From the NCBI GenBank assembly GCA_919902665.1, contig CAKKRK010000028.1, positions 1 through 64,000 of the forward strand: a stretch of DNA of 64,000 bases, read 5' to 3'. A program made the translations under genes and the position numbers. Of this stretch, positions 8,351 to 17,154 are shown piece by piece. Within the stretch, counting starts at the first letter, position 1; every line of letters starts with the position of its first letter. The DNA is from Nitrospiraceae bacterium (GTDB lineage: Bacteria; Nitrospirota; Nitrospiria; Nitrospirales; Nitrospiraceae). The notes beneath the pieces are model-generated. The model worked only from the letters and a program-made list of their open reading frames with translations, searched no databases and was not told the origin of the DNA.

Positions 8351-8863
8351 ATGGTTGAGATAGGCGAGAAAACACGGGCAACAATAGCCGTGACAAGTAA
8401 GGGACAACCCATGGGAGAAATCGTACTCAGGTTTTTCTCGGATGTGGCGCCTGGTCACGTTAATAACTTTGTGAAGCTTTCCAAGGATGGGTTTTACAAT
8501 GGGACGACATTTCACCGGGTCATTCCCGGGTTCATGATTCAGGGTGGGGATCCCAATAGTAAGAATTCCGACCGGTCATCTCACGGAATGGGTGGACCTG
8601 GTCATAAAGTAAAGGCGGAGTTTAACAGTACGCCACACAAGCGAGGTATTGTCTCGATGGCCCGTTCGAACGATCCGGATAGCGCTGGGTCACAGTTCTT
8701 TATTTGTGTCGCAGATGCCAATTTTCTCGATTGGCAATATACGGCCTTTGGGGAGGTGGTCAGCGGAATGGAGGTAGCCGACAAGATTGTCACTATGAAG
8801 CGTGACGGGCAAGACAATCCGCTGGAGCGAGCCGAGATGACCGTCACGATCAGCGAGGGGTAA
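8351..8863 (+). CDS. Cyclophilin-type peptidyl-prolyl cis-trans isomerase
   Basis: A 170-residue single-domain cyclophilin. Conserved active-site blocks are visible: FHRVIPGFMIQGGDP (catalytic Arg and Phe), FNSTPHKRGIVSMAR, SAGSQFFI and the Trp-containing FLDWQYTAFGEV. No signal peptide is present, so it is probably cytoplasmic. The site AAAGGA nine bases upstream supports the ATG. It helps proline isomerisation during folding, and follows the beta-propeller gene in the same direction. Confidence 0.95.
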   Translation: MVEIGEKTRATIAVTSKGQPMGEIVLRFFSDVAPGHVNNFVKLSKDGFYNGTTFHRVIPGFMIQGGDPNSKNSDRSSHGMGGPGHKVKAEFNSTPHKRGIVSMARSNDPDSAGSQFFICVADANFLDWQYTAFGEVVSGMEVADKIVTMKRDGQDNPLERAEMTVTISEG

Positions 8864-8880
8864 CAGAGAGGGAGTAAGAA

Positions 8881-9621
8881 GTGAGCTGTAAGGAGACCCA
8901 TAATCGGGCAGGGTGGATCATTGCCGGCCTCCTCACTGTGTGCTCTATCCTGTCGGCCGGTTGTGCCGCTCCGCATGTGCCAGCGCGAATTATTTACGAG
9001 GATCCGGTCAATTTTGTACGGTTGGAAGAGGACTCGGAAGTGCTCGCGGAATGGCCACCGAGTCACCATACGCATCCGTTTATAATCGAACCGGATAAAT
9101 TGCGGACGATTTTGTCGGGTTTGAAGGTGCAGGAGCATTGGATTGCGCTGCAGCGGTGGATGAGGGGAGAGTCTCCCTTAGTTCCGGCCTTCACGGAGGA
9201 GGAGTTGGCTCTCTTGTCTGTGCGTCTATCGGAGGCGCTGGCTGAGGCGAAGGACAACGAACGAGTGACCTTTTATTTGAGCCAGCCGCAGACATTCGCC
9301 CGGCGAATTATCACGACGGGTGGATTCTACGTTCATGGGACGGAACTGCACATTATTCTAGGAAATTGGAAAATTATTTACGGCATCCCGGCCTATGGGA
9401 TGATCTATGATCGGCGTTATCCGATGCGACCGACCGCCGCGAAAGGCTTTGATTTAAGGTTTGAACCAGCTGAGGCCGTTGTTCCGATGAAGAGCAGCCT
9501 GCTGGATGGGATTTTAGCTAATTCTAAGGACGAACTCATCATCGATCTGACCAAGCTGGATCCACCCGATCCAGAGGTTTCTCTCATTCGATCGTGCTTG
9601 AATCATGAGTCTCTGTGTTAG
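8881..9621 (+). CDS. Lipoprotein of unknown function
   Basis: A 246-residue protein with a GTG start, a hydrophobic signal region and lipobox LSAGC (Cys28). The mature part mixes polar segments and ends with a cluster of acidic and hydrophobic residues; no known domain is recognised. Features to search with are the block HHTHPFIIEPDKL and the block YGIPAYGMIYDRRYP. It starts 17 bp after the cyclophilin gene and probably shares its transcript, so it is likely a membrane-anchored envelope protein. Confidence 0.7.
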   Translation: MSCKETHNRAGWIIAGLLTVCSILSAGCAAPHVPARIIYEDPVNFVRLEEDSEVLAEWPPSHHTHPFIIEPDKLRTILSGLKVQEHWIALQRWMRGESPLVPAFTEEELALLSVRLSEALAEAKDNERVTFYLSQPQTFARRIITTGGFYVHGTELHIILGNWKIIYGIPAYGMIYDRRYPMRPTAAKGFDLRFEPAEAVVPMKSSLLDGILANSKDELIIDLTKLDPPDPEVSLIRSCLNHESLC

Positions 9622-9701
9622 TACCAGCGGGTGACACGGCTCACGCTCGATTTGATGCAGGTAGGGATTGCTGGAAGACTCGAAAAATGAAGCGAAATGG
9701 C

Positions 9702-10700
9702 TTATCGACTGCCTAGACCAAAAAGATACATATGGGGTACTTCCATTAGCGCTTCGGCGATGGACTGCCAGCCGAGCTTGCTTTGACCTTCAATGCGATC
9801 ACAAAAGCGGATGGGTAGCTCATTCACATCCGCACCCAGCTGCATGGCCCGCCAGGCGAGCTCCACTTGAAAGATGTACCCTTTTGCTCGGACGGTGGCG
9901 AGGTTCATCCGTGCCAAGAGCTCACGACGATAGCAGCGGAATCCTCCTGTCCAGTCGTGGATGGTTGAGCCCAGGAAGAGGCTGACGTAGGTATTCCCGC
10001 AGCGAGAGACGAAACGACGGCGGGCGTTCCAGTTCTCGGTCCCGCCGCCAGGCACGTAGCGACTTCCGATCACCAGGTCGGCAGTGTGGCTTCGGTGTAC
10101 CAGGCGGGGCAGATCCCAGGGCGCATGGCTGAAGTCACAATCCATTTCAATGATAAGACTGTAATTCCGCTGCAGTGCCCACGTGAATCCCGCGAGATAG
10201 GCTGGCCCAAGTCCTTCTTTGTGTGGCCGGTGCAGGACGTGTACATGTCCATACCGACAACTGAGCTGATCGGCTAATTCTCCAGTCCCGTCTGGGGAGT
10301 TATCATCAACGACTACGATATCAGCGACAAGATATTGACTGATTGCCCGAACAAGCGCCTCAAGATTGCCGCGTTCATTGTATGTTGGGAGGACAATGAC
10401 GATCGATTGTTTGAAATCGAACGGTGAGTCGGGGATGAGCGGTGTACCTGCCTCCACTTGGGAATATCCTAGAGACTGGTTTTCAGTAGAATGAATAGCA
10501 ATGCGTGCGCTGTCAGCGCCACGGGTGATTAGCGCTTCAGCGAGTTCAAAGTTGGGTACAGCGTAGGCTTCATCCATGCCCAGCTTCCGGAGAGGCGTTG
10601 CACCATCCTCCTTGCCGATGTGATGGAAATGTATGAACGGTGGGGGAGTTTCATCGAACAGCGGAGCGATTGATGGGCTACTGGACATGGCGTTGTTCAA
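9702..10700 (-). CDS. GT2 glycosyltransferase, polyprenol-phosphate mannose/glucose synthase-like
   Basis: A 332-residue protein whose C-terminal ~235 residues form a GT-A fold of the dolichyl-phosphate mannosyltransferase type: IVIVLPTYNERGNL (about 100-113), DDNSPDGTG (132-140), EMDCDFSH (metal-binding Asp, about 188) and WTGGFRCYRRELL. Such enzymes load a sugar from a nucleotide donor onto a polyprenyl phosphate. There is no C-terminal membrane domain. The first ~95 residues are not part of the family and resemble nothing I recognise; a later start is possible but no good one is seen. It is transcribed away from the following oxidoreductase gene. Confidence 0.87.
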   Translation of the reverse strand: MNNAMSSSPSIAPLFDETPPPFIHFHHIGKEDGATPLRKLGMDEAYAVPNFELAEALITRGADSARIAIHSTENQSLGYSQVEAGTPLIPDSPFDFKQSIVIVLPTYNERGNLEALVRAISQYLVADIVVVDDNSPDGTGELADQLSCRYGHVHVLHRPHKEGLGPAYLAGFTWALQRNYSLIIEMDCDFSHAPWDLPRLVHRSHTADLVIGSRYVPGGGTENWNARRRFVSRCGNTYVSLFLGSTIHDWTGGFRCYRRELLARMNLATVRAKGYIFQVELAWRAMQLGADVNELPIRFCDRIEGQSKLGWQSIAEALMEVPHMYLFGLGSR

Positions 10701-11001
10701 TGAATTGTTCGCCTAGGGCATGGCATGGTGAAGGTTGACCGGTCTGCACACGAAAGATATGAGAAATAGTGGGTGTAAGGTCTGTGACGCTAAATAGGAA
10801 GTGGTGGAACGACAGAGAAGTCTCCTTGTTGAAATCGGCGGTATTCTAGTCGAGAGCAGAGAGGTGCGCAAGAAGAGATTCAGTCAGCTATGTCAGAGCT
10901 CTGGTTACGCGTTTTGACAGTGCGGGAACGGCTATGCTACAGTCCGCGATCCATTGATATTGCAGGCTTTTCTATCGCTTAACCTCTGAAGGAACACTGT
11001 T
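10701..11001. other. Divergent intergenic region
   Basis: About 300 bases separate the reverse glycosyltransferase gene from the forward oxidoreductase gene. The only clear signal is the promoter at 10914-10943. No RNA gene, repeat or small coding frame with a ribosome binding site was recognised in the rest. Confidence 0.6.
10914..10943 (+). promoter_or_regulatory. Putative sigma70-type promoter for the oxidoreductase gene
   Basis: A consensus -35 box TTGACA at 10914-10919 is followed after 18 bases by TACAGT (10938-10943), a 4 of 6 match to the -10 consensus. It lies about 60 bases upstream of the ATG at 11002 and is the best promoter candidate in the gap. Confidence 0.55.
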
Positions 11002-12354
11002 ATGAGCGGGACGCAGACGCAAGTGATTGTTGTGGCAGGAGCAGGACCGGCTGGGCTAGCTGTTGCCAGCACGCTCTCGAAAGCCGGCCACGAAATCATT
11101 ATTCTCAACCGTGATATCAAATTCGGTGGATTGGCTGAATACGGGATCTTCCCCTCTAAGCTGAAACTCCGCGGCGGGCTCAAGAAACAGTACTGGGAAC
11201 TTCTTCAGCAGAAGAACGTCCATTATTTGGGGAATGTCTCCATCGGGACCGGAAAGGACCTCACGGTCGAAGATGTGCGCGAGCTGGGTGCGAACGCGGT
11301 GGTTTTCACGATCGGTGCGCAGGGGACCAAGGCCATCGGTGTCGAGGGGGACTCGGCTCAGGGCGTGTTTCACGCAAAAGATGTGGTCTATCACTTCAAT
11401 CGTTTGCCGGGCTTCGGCGACCGTCCATTTGAAATGGGACAACACGTCGCTGTGATCGGGGCGGGAGATGTGATGGTGGATATTGCCCACTGGTTGGTCC
11501 GCTACAAGAAAGTTGCGAGGGTCACGGCCATCGTAAGACGGGGTCCTGTGGAACGTAAGTACAATCCAAAAGAGATTCGCAGCATTTGTGCCAACATGGA
11601 CCTCGAGGGGATCAAAGCTGAGTTTGAGCGCATCAAGGACCGTCTTGCCAAGGTTGGCCAGAATCCCGATGAGGTTTTGAAGGCACTCACAGACGAATTT
11701 ACCAAATGTGAGGCGAAGGTATCCGAGACAAAGATGGGCTTCCGTTTCCTTGCGTCGCCGAAGCGTATTCTGGTTGACGGCAATAATCGGGTTCGTGGAC
11801 TTGAAATGGAAGACAACAGACTTGATCCGAAGGGTGAGGATACGGTCGCAGCGGGCTTGAAGGCGTATTACGAGTTTCCTTGTGATTCAGTTGTCTTTGC
11901 CGTCGGCGACAAGGTAGATGAGACGGTCGGGCTACCCTATAAGAACGGTATGTTTACCACGAACCCGAACAAGACTGGGAATGACCCCGATGATGCGCTC
12001 TTCCAGGCCTACGATGAATCTGCAGGTAAGGTGATGGACGGCGTATTTTTGGCCGGTTGGGCTCGGAAAGCCAGTGAGGGCCTCGTCGGCGTCGCAAAGC
12101 GCGACGGAGATTGGTGTGCGGAGGTGGTCGAACGGTACCTTGCGACCAAGGCGGGAGAGGGAGACGTCAACATTGTTCTGGATCGCTTGCACGCGCGCTT
12201 GCGGCAACGTCAGAGTCGCCCGGTCGACGTGAATGGGTTGCGGGCGTTGGATATGGCAGAACACTCATTCGTCGAGAAGTCTGATTGTATCGGAGAGTTC
12301 AAGTTTTCAGCCAATCAGGAGATGCTCAAATATATTGAGCAGGGGAGAGTGTGA
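11002..12354 (+). CDS. FAD/NAD(P)-dependent oxidoreductase (GltD / ferredoxin-NADP reductase-like)
   Basis: A 450-residue flavoprotein. The N-terminus has the FAD-binding dinucleotide fold VVAGAGPAGLAVASTLSKAG (about 10-29) and the family pattern GGLAEYGIFPSKLKLRG; a second GAGDVMVD fold near 155-160 binds NAD(P). The sequence resembles the GltD subunit of glutamate synthase and adrenodoxin-reductase-like enzymes that pass electrons between NADPH and a ferredoxin. It has no N-terminal Fe-S cysteines of GltD type and no neighbouring gltB or ferredoxin, so it is more likely a stand-alone reductase. GAAGGAA precedes the ATG. Confidence 0.82.
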   Translation: MSGTQTQVIVVAGAGPAGLAVASTLSKAGHEIIILNRDIKFGGLAEYGIFPSKLKLRGGLKKQYWELLQQKNVHYLGNVSIGTGKDLTVEDVRELGANAVVFTIGAQGTKAIGVEGDSAQGVFHAKDVVYHFNRLPGFGDRPFEMGQHVAVIGAGDVMVDIAHWLVRYKKVARVTAIVRRGPVERKYNPKEIRSICANMDLEGIKAEFERIKDRLAKVGQNPDEVLKALTDEFTKCEAKVSETKMGFRFLASPKRILVDGNNRVRGLEMEDNRLDPKGEDTVAAGLKAYYEFPCDSVVFAVGDKVDETVGLPYKNGMFTTNPNKTGNDPDDALFQAYDESAGKVMDGVFLAGWARKASEGLVGVAKRDGDWCAEVVERYLATKAGEGDVNIVLDRLHARLRQRQSRPVDVNGLRALDMAEHSFVEKSDCIGEFKFSANQEMLKYIEQGRV

Positions 12355-12375
12355 AGGGCCTGGAAGGTTTCAGTC

Positions 12376-13236
12376 TTACGCATGCCCCCATTTCAGTTTT
12401 TCCCGCAACACTTCGTAGTAGTGACTTTCTGGAAATCTGATCAATTGGGTCCGATAGTCTGAAGTTTGAATGACTGCGGTATCTCCTTGTGTGATGGAGA
12501 CGCCGACCTGCCCATCAAGTGTGGCCATCGATCCCTCATCCTTACTCGTCAACGTTGCTTCAATGACGACATTGCCTGGCACGATTAAGGGGCGATGTGT
12601 CAGTGTGTGTGGGCAGATTGGCGTCAGGATGAGCGCCTGTAGGGCTGGATTCATGATAGGCCCTCCGGCAGAGAGTGAGTAGGCCGTAGAGCCTGTCGGT
12701 GTGCCAATGATCAGGCCGTCCCCTCGCAGATTCGTCACGAACTGGCCATTAATGGCGATGTGGAGTTCAATCATGCGAGCCAGGGTACCTTTGCTGATGA
12801 CCACATCGTTGAGTACGATGCCTTTCGCAACGGTTTCCCCATGCCGATGGATGTGGGTTGTCAGCATCAGTCGTTCATCAAGAGTAAAATCGTTGGCAAA
12901 TACCCGTTCGAGGGAAGGATAAAGGTTATCCAATCGGACTTCCGTTAAGAATCCAAGGCCTCCCATGTTGACACCCAGGATGGGAATGCTCCGTTCTGCT
13001 GCGAGCCGTGCGGCATTGAGGATGGTGCCATCCCCTCCGAGCACCAAGAGAACATCGGCCTTCTGAGCCAGTTGAGTCTTGGGAATTCCTCCGACCTCGT
13101 TCAAGAGTGCTGCAGATGTTGTATCGAGCAAGACATCAATGCTACGGGCTCGAAGCCAGGCAGCCACGCCGAGCAGCGTGTCTCTTACTTCGGGGAACTT
13201 GGGCTTGGTCAAGATCCCAATGCTTTTACTTTTCAT
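12376..13236 (-). CDS. nadK: NAD kinase
   Basis: A 286-residue protein with the NAD kinase signature LGGDGTILNAAR (about 66-77), followed by NMGGLGFLTE and the substrate-binding block GTPTGSTAYSLSAGGPI. It phosphorylates NAD to NADP. Length is normal for the bacterial enzyme. It converges with the preceding oxidoreductase gene with only 21 bp between stops; no intrinsic terminator is seen there. Confidence 0.96.
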   Translation of the reverse strand: MKSKSIGILTKPKFPEVRDTLLGVAAWLRARSIDVLLDTTSAALLNEVGGIPKTQLAQKADVLLVLGGDGTILNAARLAAERSIPILGVNMGGLGFLTEVRLDNLYPSLERVFANDFTLDERLMLTTHIHRHGETVAKGIVLNDVVISKGTLARMIELHIAINGQFVTNLRGDGLIIGTPTGSTAYSLSAGGPIMNPALQALILTPICPHTLTHRPLIVPGNVVIEATLTSKDEGSMATLDGQVGVSITQGDTAVIQTSDYRTQLIRFPESHYYEVLREKLKWGHA

Positions 13237-13405
13237 GGATACCAGGCATATGGTTGGGCGAAGGAGGAGTGTGATTGTATCGGGATGCTGATTTTCATGT
13301 CAACGGAAAGTCCATTGAGGTTCTGGTCCTGTTGACACAGCAGAAGTAAGAGAAGGGGTGGGGGTGAGGTGGTCTTTATCTCGCTGTCTTGTTCTCCGCA
13401 CAATC

Positions 13406-13434
13406 TTGACTCTCAATCATACTGTGGTTAGAAT
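13406..13434 (+). promoter_or_regulatory. Putative sigma70-type promoter of clpC
   Basis: TTGACT at 13406-13411 and TAGAAT at 13429-13434 are separated by 17 bases, a strong match to a housekeeping promoter. The clpC ATG is about 70 bases further on. No CtsR-type operator repeat was recognised between promoter and start. Confidence 0.7.
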
Positions 13435-13504
13435 CACACCAAGGTTTTTCAAGGGTTTTGCTCGAACGCGGCCAGGAGTTTCTACTCTCTGAGAAGGAGG
13501 CAGG

Positions 13505-15931
13505 ATGTTCGAACGATTCACGGACAAAGGTCGAAAGATCATCATCCTCGCGCGCGAGGAGGCCGAGCGGCACCAAAACGACTATCTAGGGACTGAACAT
13601 CTCGTCCTGGCCATCCTTCGCGAGTCTGATGGCATTGCCCTTATGATTCTGAAAAAGATGGGGCTTTCTACTGAGCAGATCAGGTTGGAAATCGAGCGAA
13701 ATCTTCCCGGCGGCGGTGCGACGATGACGTTTGGGGAAATCCCATTTAGCCCACGCGTGAAGAAGGTTATTGAATATGGTGTTGAAGAGGCTCGCCTGTT
13801 GGGCCACAACCACATCGGTAGTGAACACCTGCTTCTTGGACTGTTGCGGGAAGAAGAGGGGATCGGTGGGAAAATTCTTCGGAGTTTGGGCGCGAATCTT
13901 CTGACGGCGCGTCAGTTGACCGTCACATTTTTGCGAAAATCTGCTCCACGTGAACGTGATCGAAAGAGCAATACCCCGGCGTTGGATGAGTTTGGCCGTG
14001 ATCTGACGCAGATGGCTCAAGAAGGTCAATTGGACCCGGTGATTGGTCGAGCTGATGAAATCGAACGTGTGTTGCAAATTCTCAGTCGGAGAAGCAAAAA
14101 CAATCCCGTCCTTATCGGCGAGTCTGGTGTGGGAAAGACCGCGATTGTCGAGGGACTAGCTCAGCGCATCATTCAATCTGAAGTTCCTGACAACCTGCTC
14201 TCTCGTCGGGTCATCGCCTTGGATCTAGGGTCGCTCGTGGCAGGCACAAAATATCGTGGACAGTTTGAAGAACGCCTCAAGGTGGTCATGAAGGAGATTG
14301 TCCAAGCGGGCAATATCATTATCTTCATCGATGAGCTTCACACCCTCGTTGGGGCTGGGGCTGCGGAAGGGTCTATTGATGCTTCCAATATGTTGAAGCC
14401 GGCCTTATCGCGCGGCGAGATCCAATGCATTGGGGCTACGACTTTGGACGAGTACCGAAAGCATATTGAAAAAGACGGTGCCTTGAAACGGCGATTCCAA
14501 CCCATCCACGTTCAGCCGCCCAATCTCGACGAAACGGTCCGTATTATCCAAGGGCTTCGGGATCGATACGAAGAGCATCATGGAGTGGAAATCACGGAAG
14601 ACGCCATTGTTGAGGCCGTGAAGTTGGCGGATCGGTACATCACCGACCGGTTCCTTCCGGACAAGGCGATCGATTTAATCGACGAAACGGGCTCGCGTGC
14701 CAAACTCCAGACCTACGCCCTCCCTTCTGAATTGAAAGCGATGGAGCAAGAGCTGAAGAAGGTGTCGCGAGAGAAGGAGCTCTCGATCTCCATGCAGAAT
14801 TTCGAAGAGGCCGTACGGCATCGTGAGGAAGAAGAGCGGCTGCGCAAGCTGCTCGACGAATCGAAGCGAGAATGGAAGAAGAATCAGGAAAAGAACAAGC
14901 CTGTGATCGGCAAAGAGGATGTCGCCTATGTTGTCTCAAAAATGACCGGTATTCCGCTCTTTAAGTTGGAAGAAGAAGAGTCCAACAAGCTCTTGCGCAT
15001 GGAAGAGTTTCTCCATAAACGAGTCATCGGTCAAAATGAGGCGATCTCTGCGGTTGCTCGTGCCATCCGCCGTTCTCGTGCCGGTTTGAAGGAAGCCAAG
15101 AAGCCTATTGGTTCGTTCATCTTTCTCGGGCCCACAGGTGTCGGAAAAACGGAATTGGCCAGGACATTGGCAGAGTTTCTGTTCAACAGCGAAGATGCGT
15201 TGATTCGTGTCGATATGTCTGAATACCAGGAAAAATTTACAAGCTCGCGGCTCTTCGGCGCGCCTCCCGGCTATGTGGGGTACGAAGAGGGGGGGCAGCT
15301 GACCGAGAAAGTCCGCCGTCGGCCTTATTCCGTCGTATTGTTCGATGAAATTGAAAAGGCGCATCCGGATGTGTTCAATGTTCTCCTTCAAGTATTAGAC
15401 GACGGCGTGCTGACCGATAGTCTTGGACGAAAGATTGATTTCAAAAATACGGTTGTCATTATGACGTCCAACATCGGGACGAAAATGATTCAGAAGGGTG
15501 TTTCTCTTGGTTTCCAGAGCACAGAGGGCGAAGCCACGCGTCGGAAGAAGGAAGAAGTACTCGGAGAGCTTCGGAAGTCGTTCAGTCCAGAGTTCCTGAA
15601 CCGGATCGACGAAATCGTGATCTTCCATCAGCTGGAAAAAGAGCAGCTCTATAGCATCTTGGATATCCTGCTTCGTGAGTTGAACCTCCGCCTATTGGAT
15701 AAAGGGCTTGAGATTGAGGTCGACGATGAAGTTAAGCAATGGCTTATCAAAGAGGGTTATGAGCCGTTGTACGGAGCGAGGCCAATGCGTCGGGCGATCC
15801 AACGTGCCATCGGTGACCCGCTCTCCGATGAGCTCATCAGAGGACGCTTCAAAGAAAGCCGCAAGGTAAAAGTGGTTCTGCGGGACGGAGCCCCGGCTTT
15901 CATCGAGCAGGAGGCCATGGCCGGAGTCTAG
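13505..15931 (+). CDS. clpC: AAA+ unfoldase ClpC (ClpA/ClpC/MecB family)
   Basis: An 808-residue chaperone, normal for ClpC. It has two N-terminal Clp_N repeats (about 4-145), a first AAA+ module with Walker A GESGVGKT near 205-212 and Walker B IIFIDELH, a UVR-type middle segment (about 420-450, typical of ClpC), and a second AAA+ module with GPTGVGKT near 541-549 and [14 protein letters not shown]. It unfolds proteins and feeds them to ClpP; clpP is not in this window. The ribosome binding site AAGGAGG is very good, the promoter is clear, and a terminator follows. No mcsA/mcsB/ctsR genes accompany it. Confidence 0.96.
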   Translation: MFERFTDKGRKIIILAREEAERHQNDYLGTEHLVLAILRESDGIALMILKKMGLSTEQIRLEIERNLPGGGATMTFGEIPFSPRVKKVIEYGVEEARLLGHNHIGSEHLLLGLLREEEGIGGKILRSLGANLLTARQLTVTFLRKSAPRERDRKSNTPALDEFGRDLTQMAQEGQLDPVIGRADEIERVLQILSRRSKNNPVLIGESGVGKTAIVEGLAQRIIQSEVPDNLLSRRVIALDLGSLVAGTKYRGQFEERLKVVMKEIVQAGNIIIFIDELHTLVGAGAAEGSIDASNMLKPALSRGEIQCIGATTLDEYRKHIEKDGALKRRFQPIHVQPPNLDETVRIIQGLRDRYEEHHGVEITEDAIVEAVKLADRYITDRFLPDKAIDLIDETGSRAKLQTYALPSELKAMEQELKKVSREKELSISMQNFEEAVRHREEEERLRKLLDESKREWKKNQEKNKPVIGKEDVAYVVSKMTGIPLFKLEEEESNKLLRMEEFLHKRVIGQNEAISAVARAIRRSRAGLKEAKKPIGSFIFLGPTGVGKTELARTLAEFLFNSEDALIRVDMSEYQEKFTSSRLFGAPPGYVGYEEGGQLTEKVRRRPYSVVLFDEIEKAHPDVFNVLLQVLDDGVLTDSLGRKIDFKNTVVIMTSNIGTKMIQKGVSLGFQSTEGEATRRKKEEVLGELRKSFSPEFLNRIDEIVIFHQLEKEQLYSILDILLRELNLRLLDKGLEIEVDDEVKQWLIKEGYEPLYGARPMRRAIQRAIGDPLSDELIRGRFKESRKVKVVLRDGAPAFIEQEAMAGV

Positions 15932-15969
15932 TGCCCTTTGTGATCGTTCACGTCCCCAGGCAATCGTGA

Positions 15970-16008
15970 GCGGCCTCTGTGGCGGATCGCTGCAGGGGCC
16001 GTTTTGTT
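15970..16008 (+). terminator. Intrinsic terminator after clpC
   Basis: A 9-bp stem (CGGCCTCTG at 15971-15979 against CAGGGGCCG ending at 16001, one G-U pair) is followed by GTTTTGTTATT. It lies about 40 bases after the clpC stop and just ahead of tsaD, so clpC is probably its own transcription unit. Confidence 0.75.
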
Positions 16009-16039
16009 ATTCAATGCCATCTAGCCCATTCGTAACGAG

Positions 16040-17143
16040 ATGTCTTCCTCCCCTCATCAGTCTGAATTTCAACCTGGGACCCAATGGCGTCCGTGCCCAG
16101 TTCTTGGAATCGAGTCTTCATGCGATGAAACAGCTGCTGCCGTACTCAGTTGTGCAGGAGAGGTGCTTTCCAACGTCGTATCTTCACAAGTGACCGTCCA
16201 TGAAAAGTTCGGTGGCGTCGTTCCAGAATTAGCCGCACGGGCCCACCTTGGGATGATCAATTTGGTTGTCGAAGAAGCCTTGGCGACCGCCCAAGTCTCA
16301 AAACATGCTCTCGGTGCCGTGGCCGTCACCCAGGGACCTGGATTGGCTGGGGCGCTTTTGGTGGGAGTGAATTACGCCAAGGCCTTGAGTTACGGCTTGG
16401 GGATTCCGATCGTCGGAGTCAATCATCTGCAGGGCCACATCGCCTCCGCATGGCTTGCCGATCCGACATTCCCGTTGTCCTGCATTGTGCTGGTTGTATC
16501 GGGCGGCCACACTCATCTCTATCGCCATGAAGTCGGTGGTCGGTGTACCCTGCTGGGACGTACTCGCGACGATGCCGCTGGTGAAGCCTTTGACAAGGGA
16601 GCCCAGATGCTTGGCTTGGGGTATCCAGGTGGACCGGCCGTTGATCGAATCGCACGTTCCGGAGATCCACAGGCCATTCGATTTCCAAGATTCCACAGGG
16701 CAAAGAACAGTCTTGAGTTCAGTTTCAGTGGTCTGAAGACGGCGTTGTTGTATAAGCTACGAGAAATGGATGGTTCTCTGCGACCTGATCAGACGGCCGA
16801 CTTAGCGGCCAGTTATCAAGAGGCTATTGTGCAGGTCTTGGCCACAAAGGCCTTTGTAGCCCTCAGGCAGTCAAACCTGACTGCGCTTGCAGTTGTAGGA
16901 GGAGTCTCAGCTAATTCACGGTTGAGGGTCTTACTGAGCGAGCGTGCGGCACGTGAAGGCATTCGCCTATCGTTGCCGGCTATCGAGTATTGCACCGACA
17001 ACGCTGCCATGATTGCCTCGGCGGGGCGGCAGTTGCTGATGAACGGAGAACGACCGCAGGCAGATCTCGATATCAGTCCGGCTGAGAGATTCGAGACGAT
17101 TCATGACGAAAACCGATCGCATATTGGTTCTTCTAAGGGATAA
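16040..17143 (+). CDS. tsaD: tRNA N6-adenosine threonylcarbamoyltransferase TsaD
   Basis: A 367-residue protein with LGIESSCDETAAAVL near the N-terminus, metal ligands in NHLQGH (His129, His133), the block YPGGPAVDRIA and NAAMIASAG near the C-terminus. TsaD transfers the threonylcarbamoyl group to A37 of tRNA in a complex with TsaB (4.8 kb). The N-terminus carries about 20 extra residues, so the start may be further in. It begins the run tsaD-hflX-nth-yicC-gmk-rpoZ-coaBC with very short or overlapping junctions. Confidence 0.95.
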   Translation: MSSSPHQSEFQPGTQWRPCPVLGIESSCDETAAAVLSCAGEVLSNVVSSQVTVHEKFGGVVPELAARAHLGMINLVVEEALATAQVSKHALGAVAVTQGPGLAGALLVGVNYAKALSYGLGIPIVGVNHLQGHIASAWLADPTFPLSCIVLVVSGGHTHLYRHEVGGRCTLLGRTRDDAAGEAFDKGAQMLGLGYPGGPAVDRIARSGDPQAIRFPRFHRAKNSLEFSFSGLKTALLYKLREMDGSLRPDQTADLAASYQEAIVQVLATKAFVALRQSNLTALAVVGGVSANSRLRVLLSERAAREGIRLSLPAIEYCTDNAAMIASAGRQLLMNGERPQADLDISPAERFETIHDENRSHIGSSKG

Positions 17144-17154
17144 GGAGAGCGCCC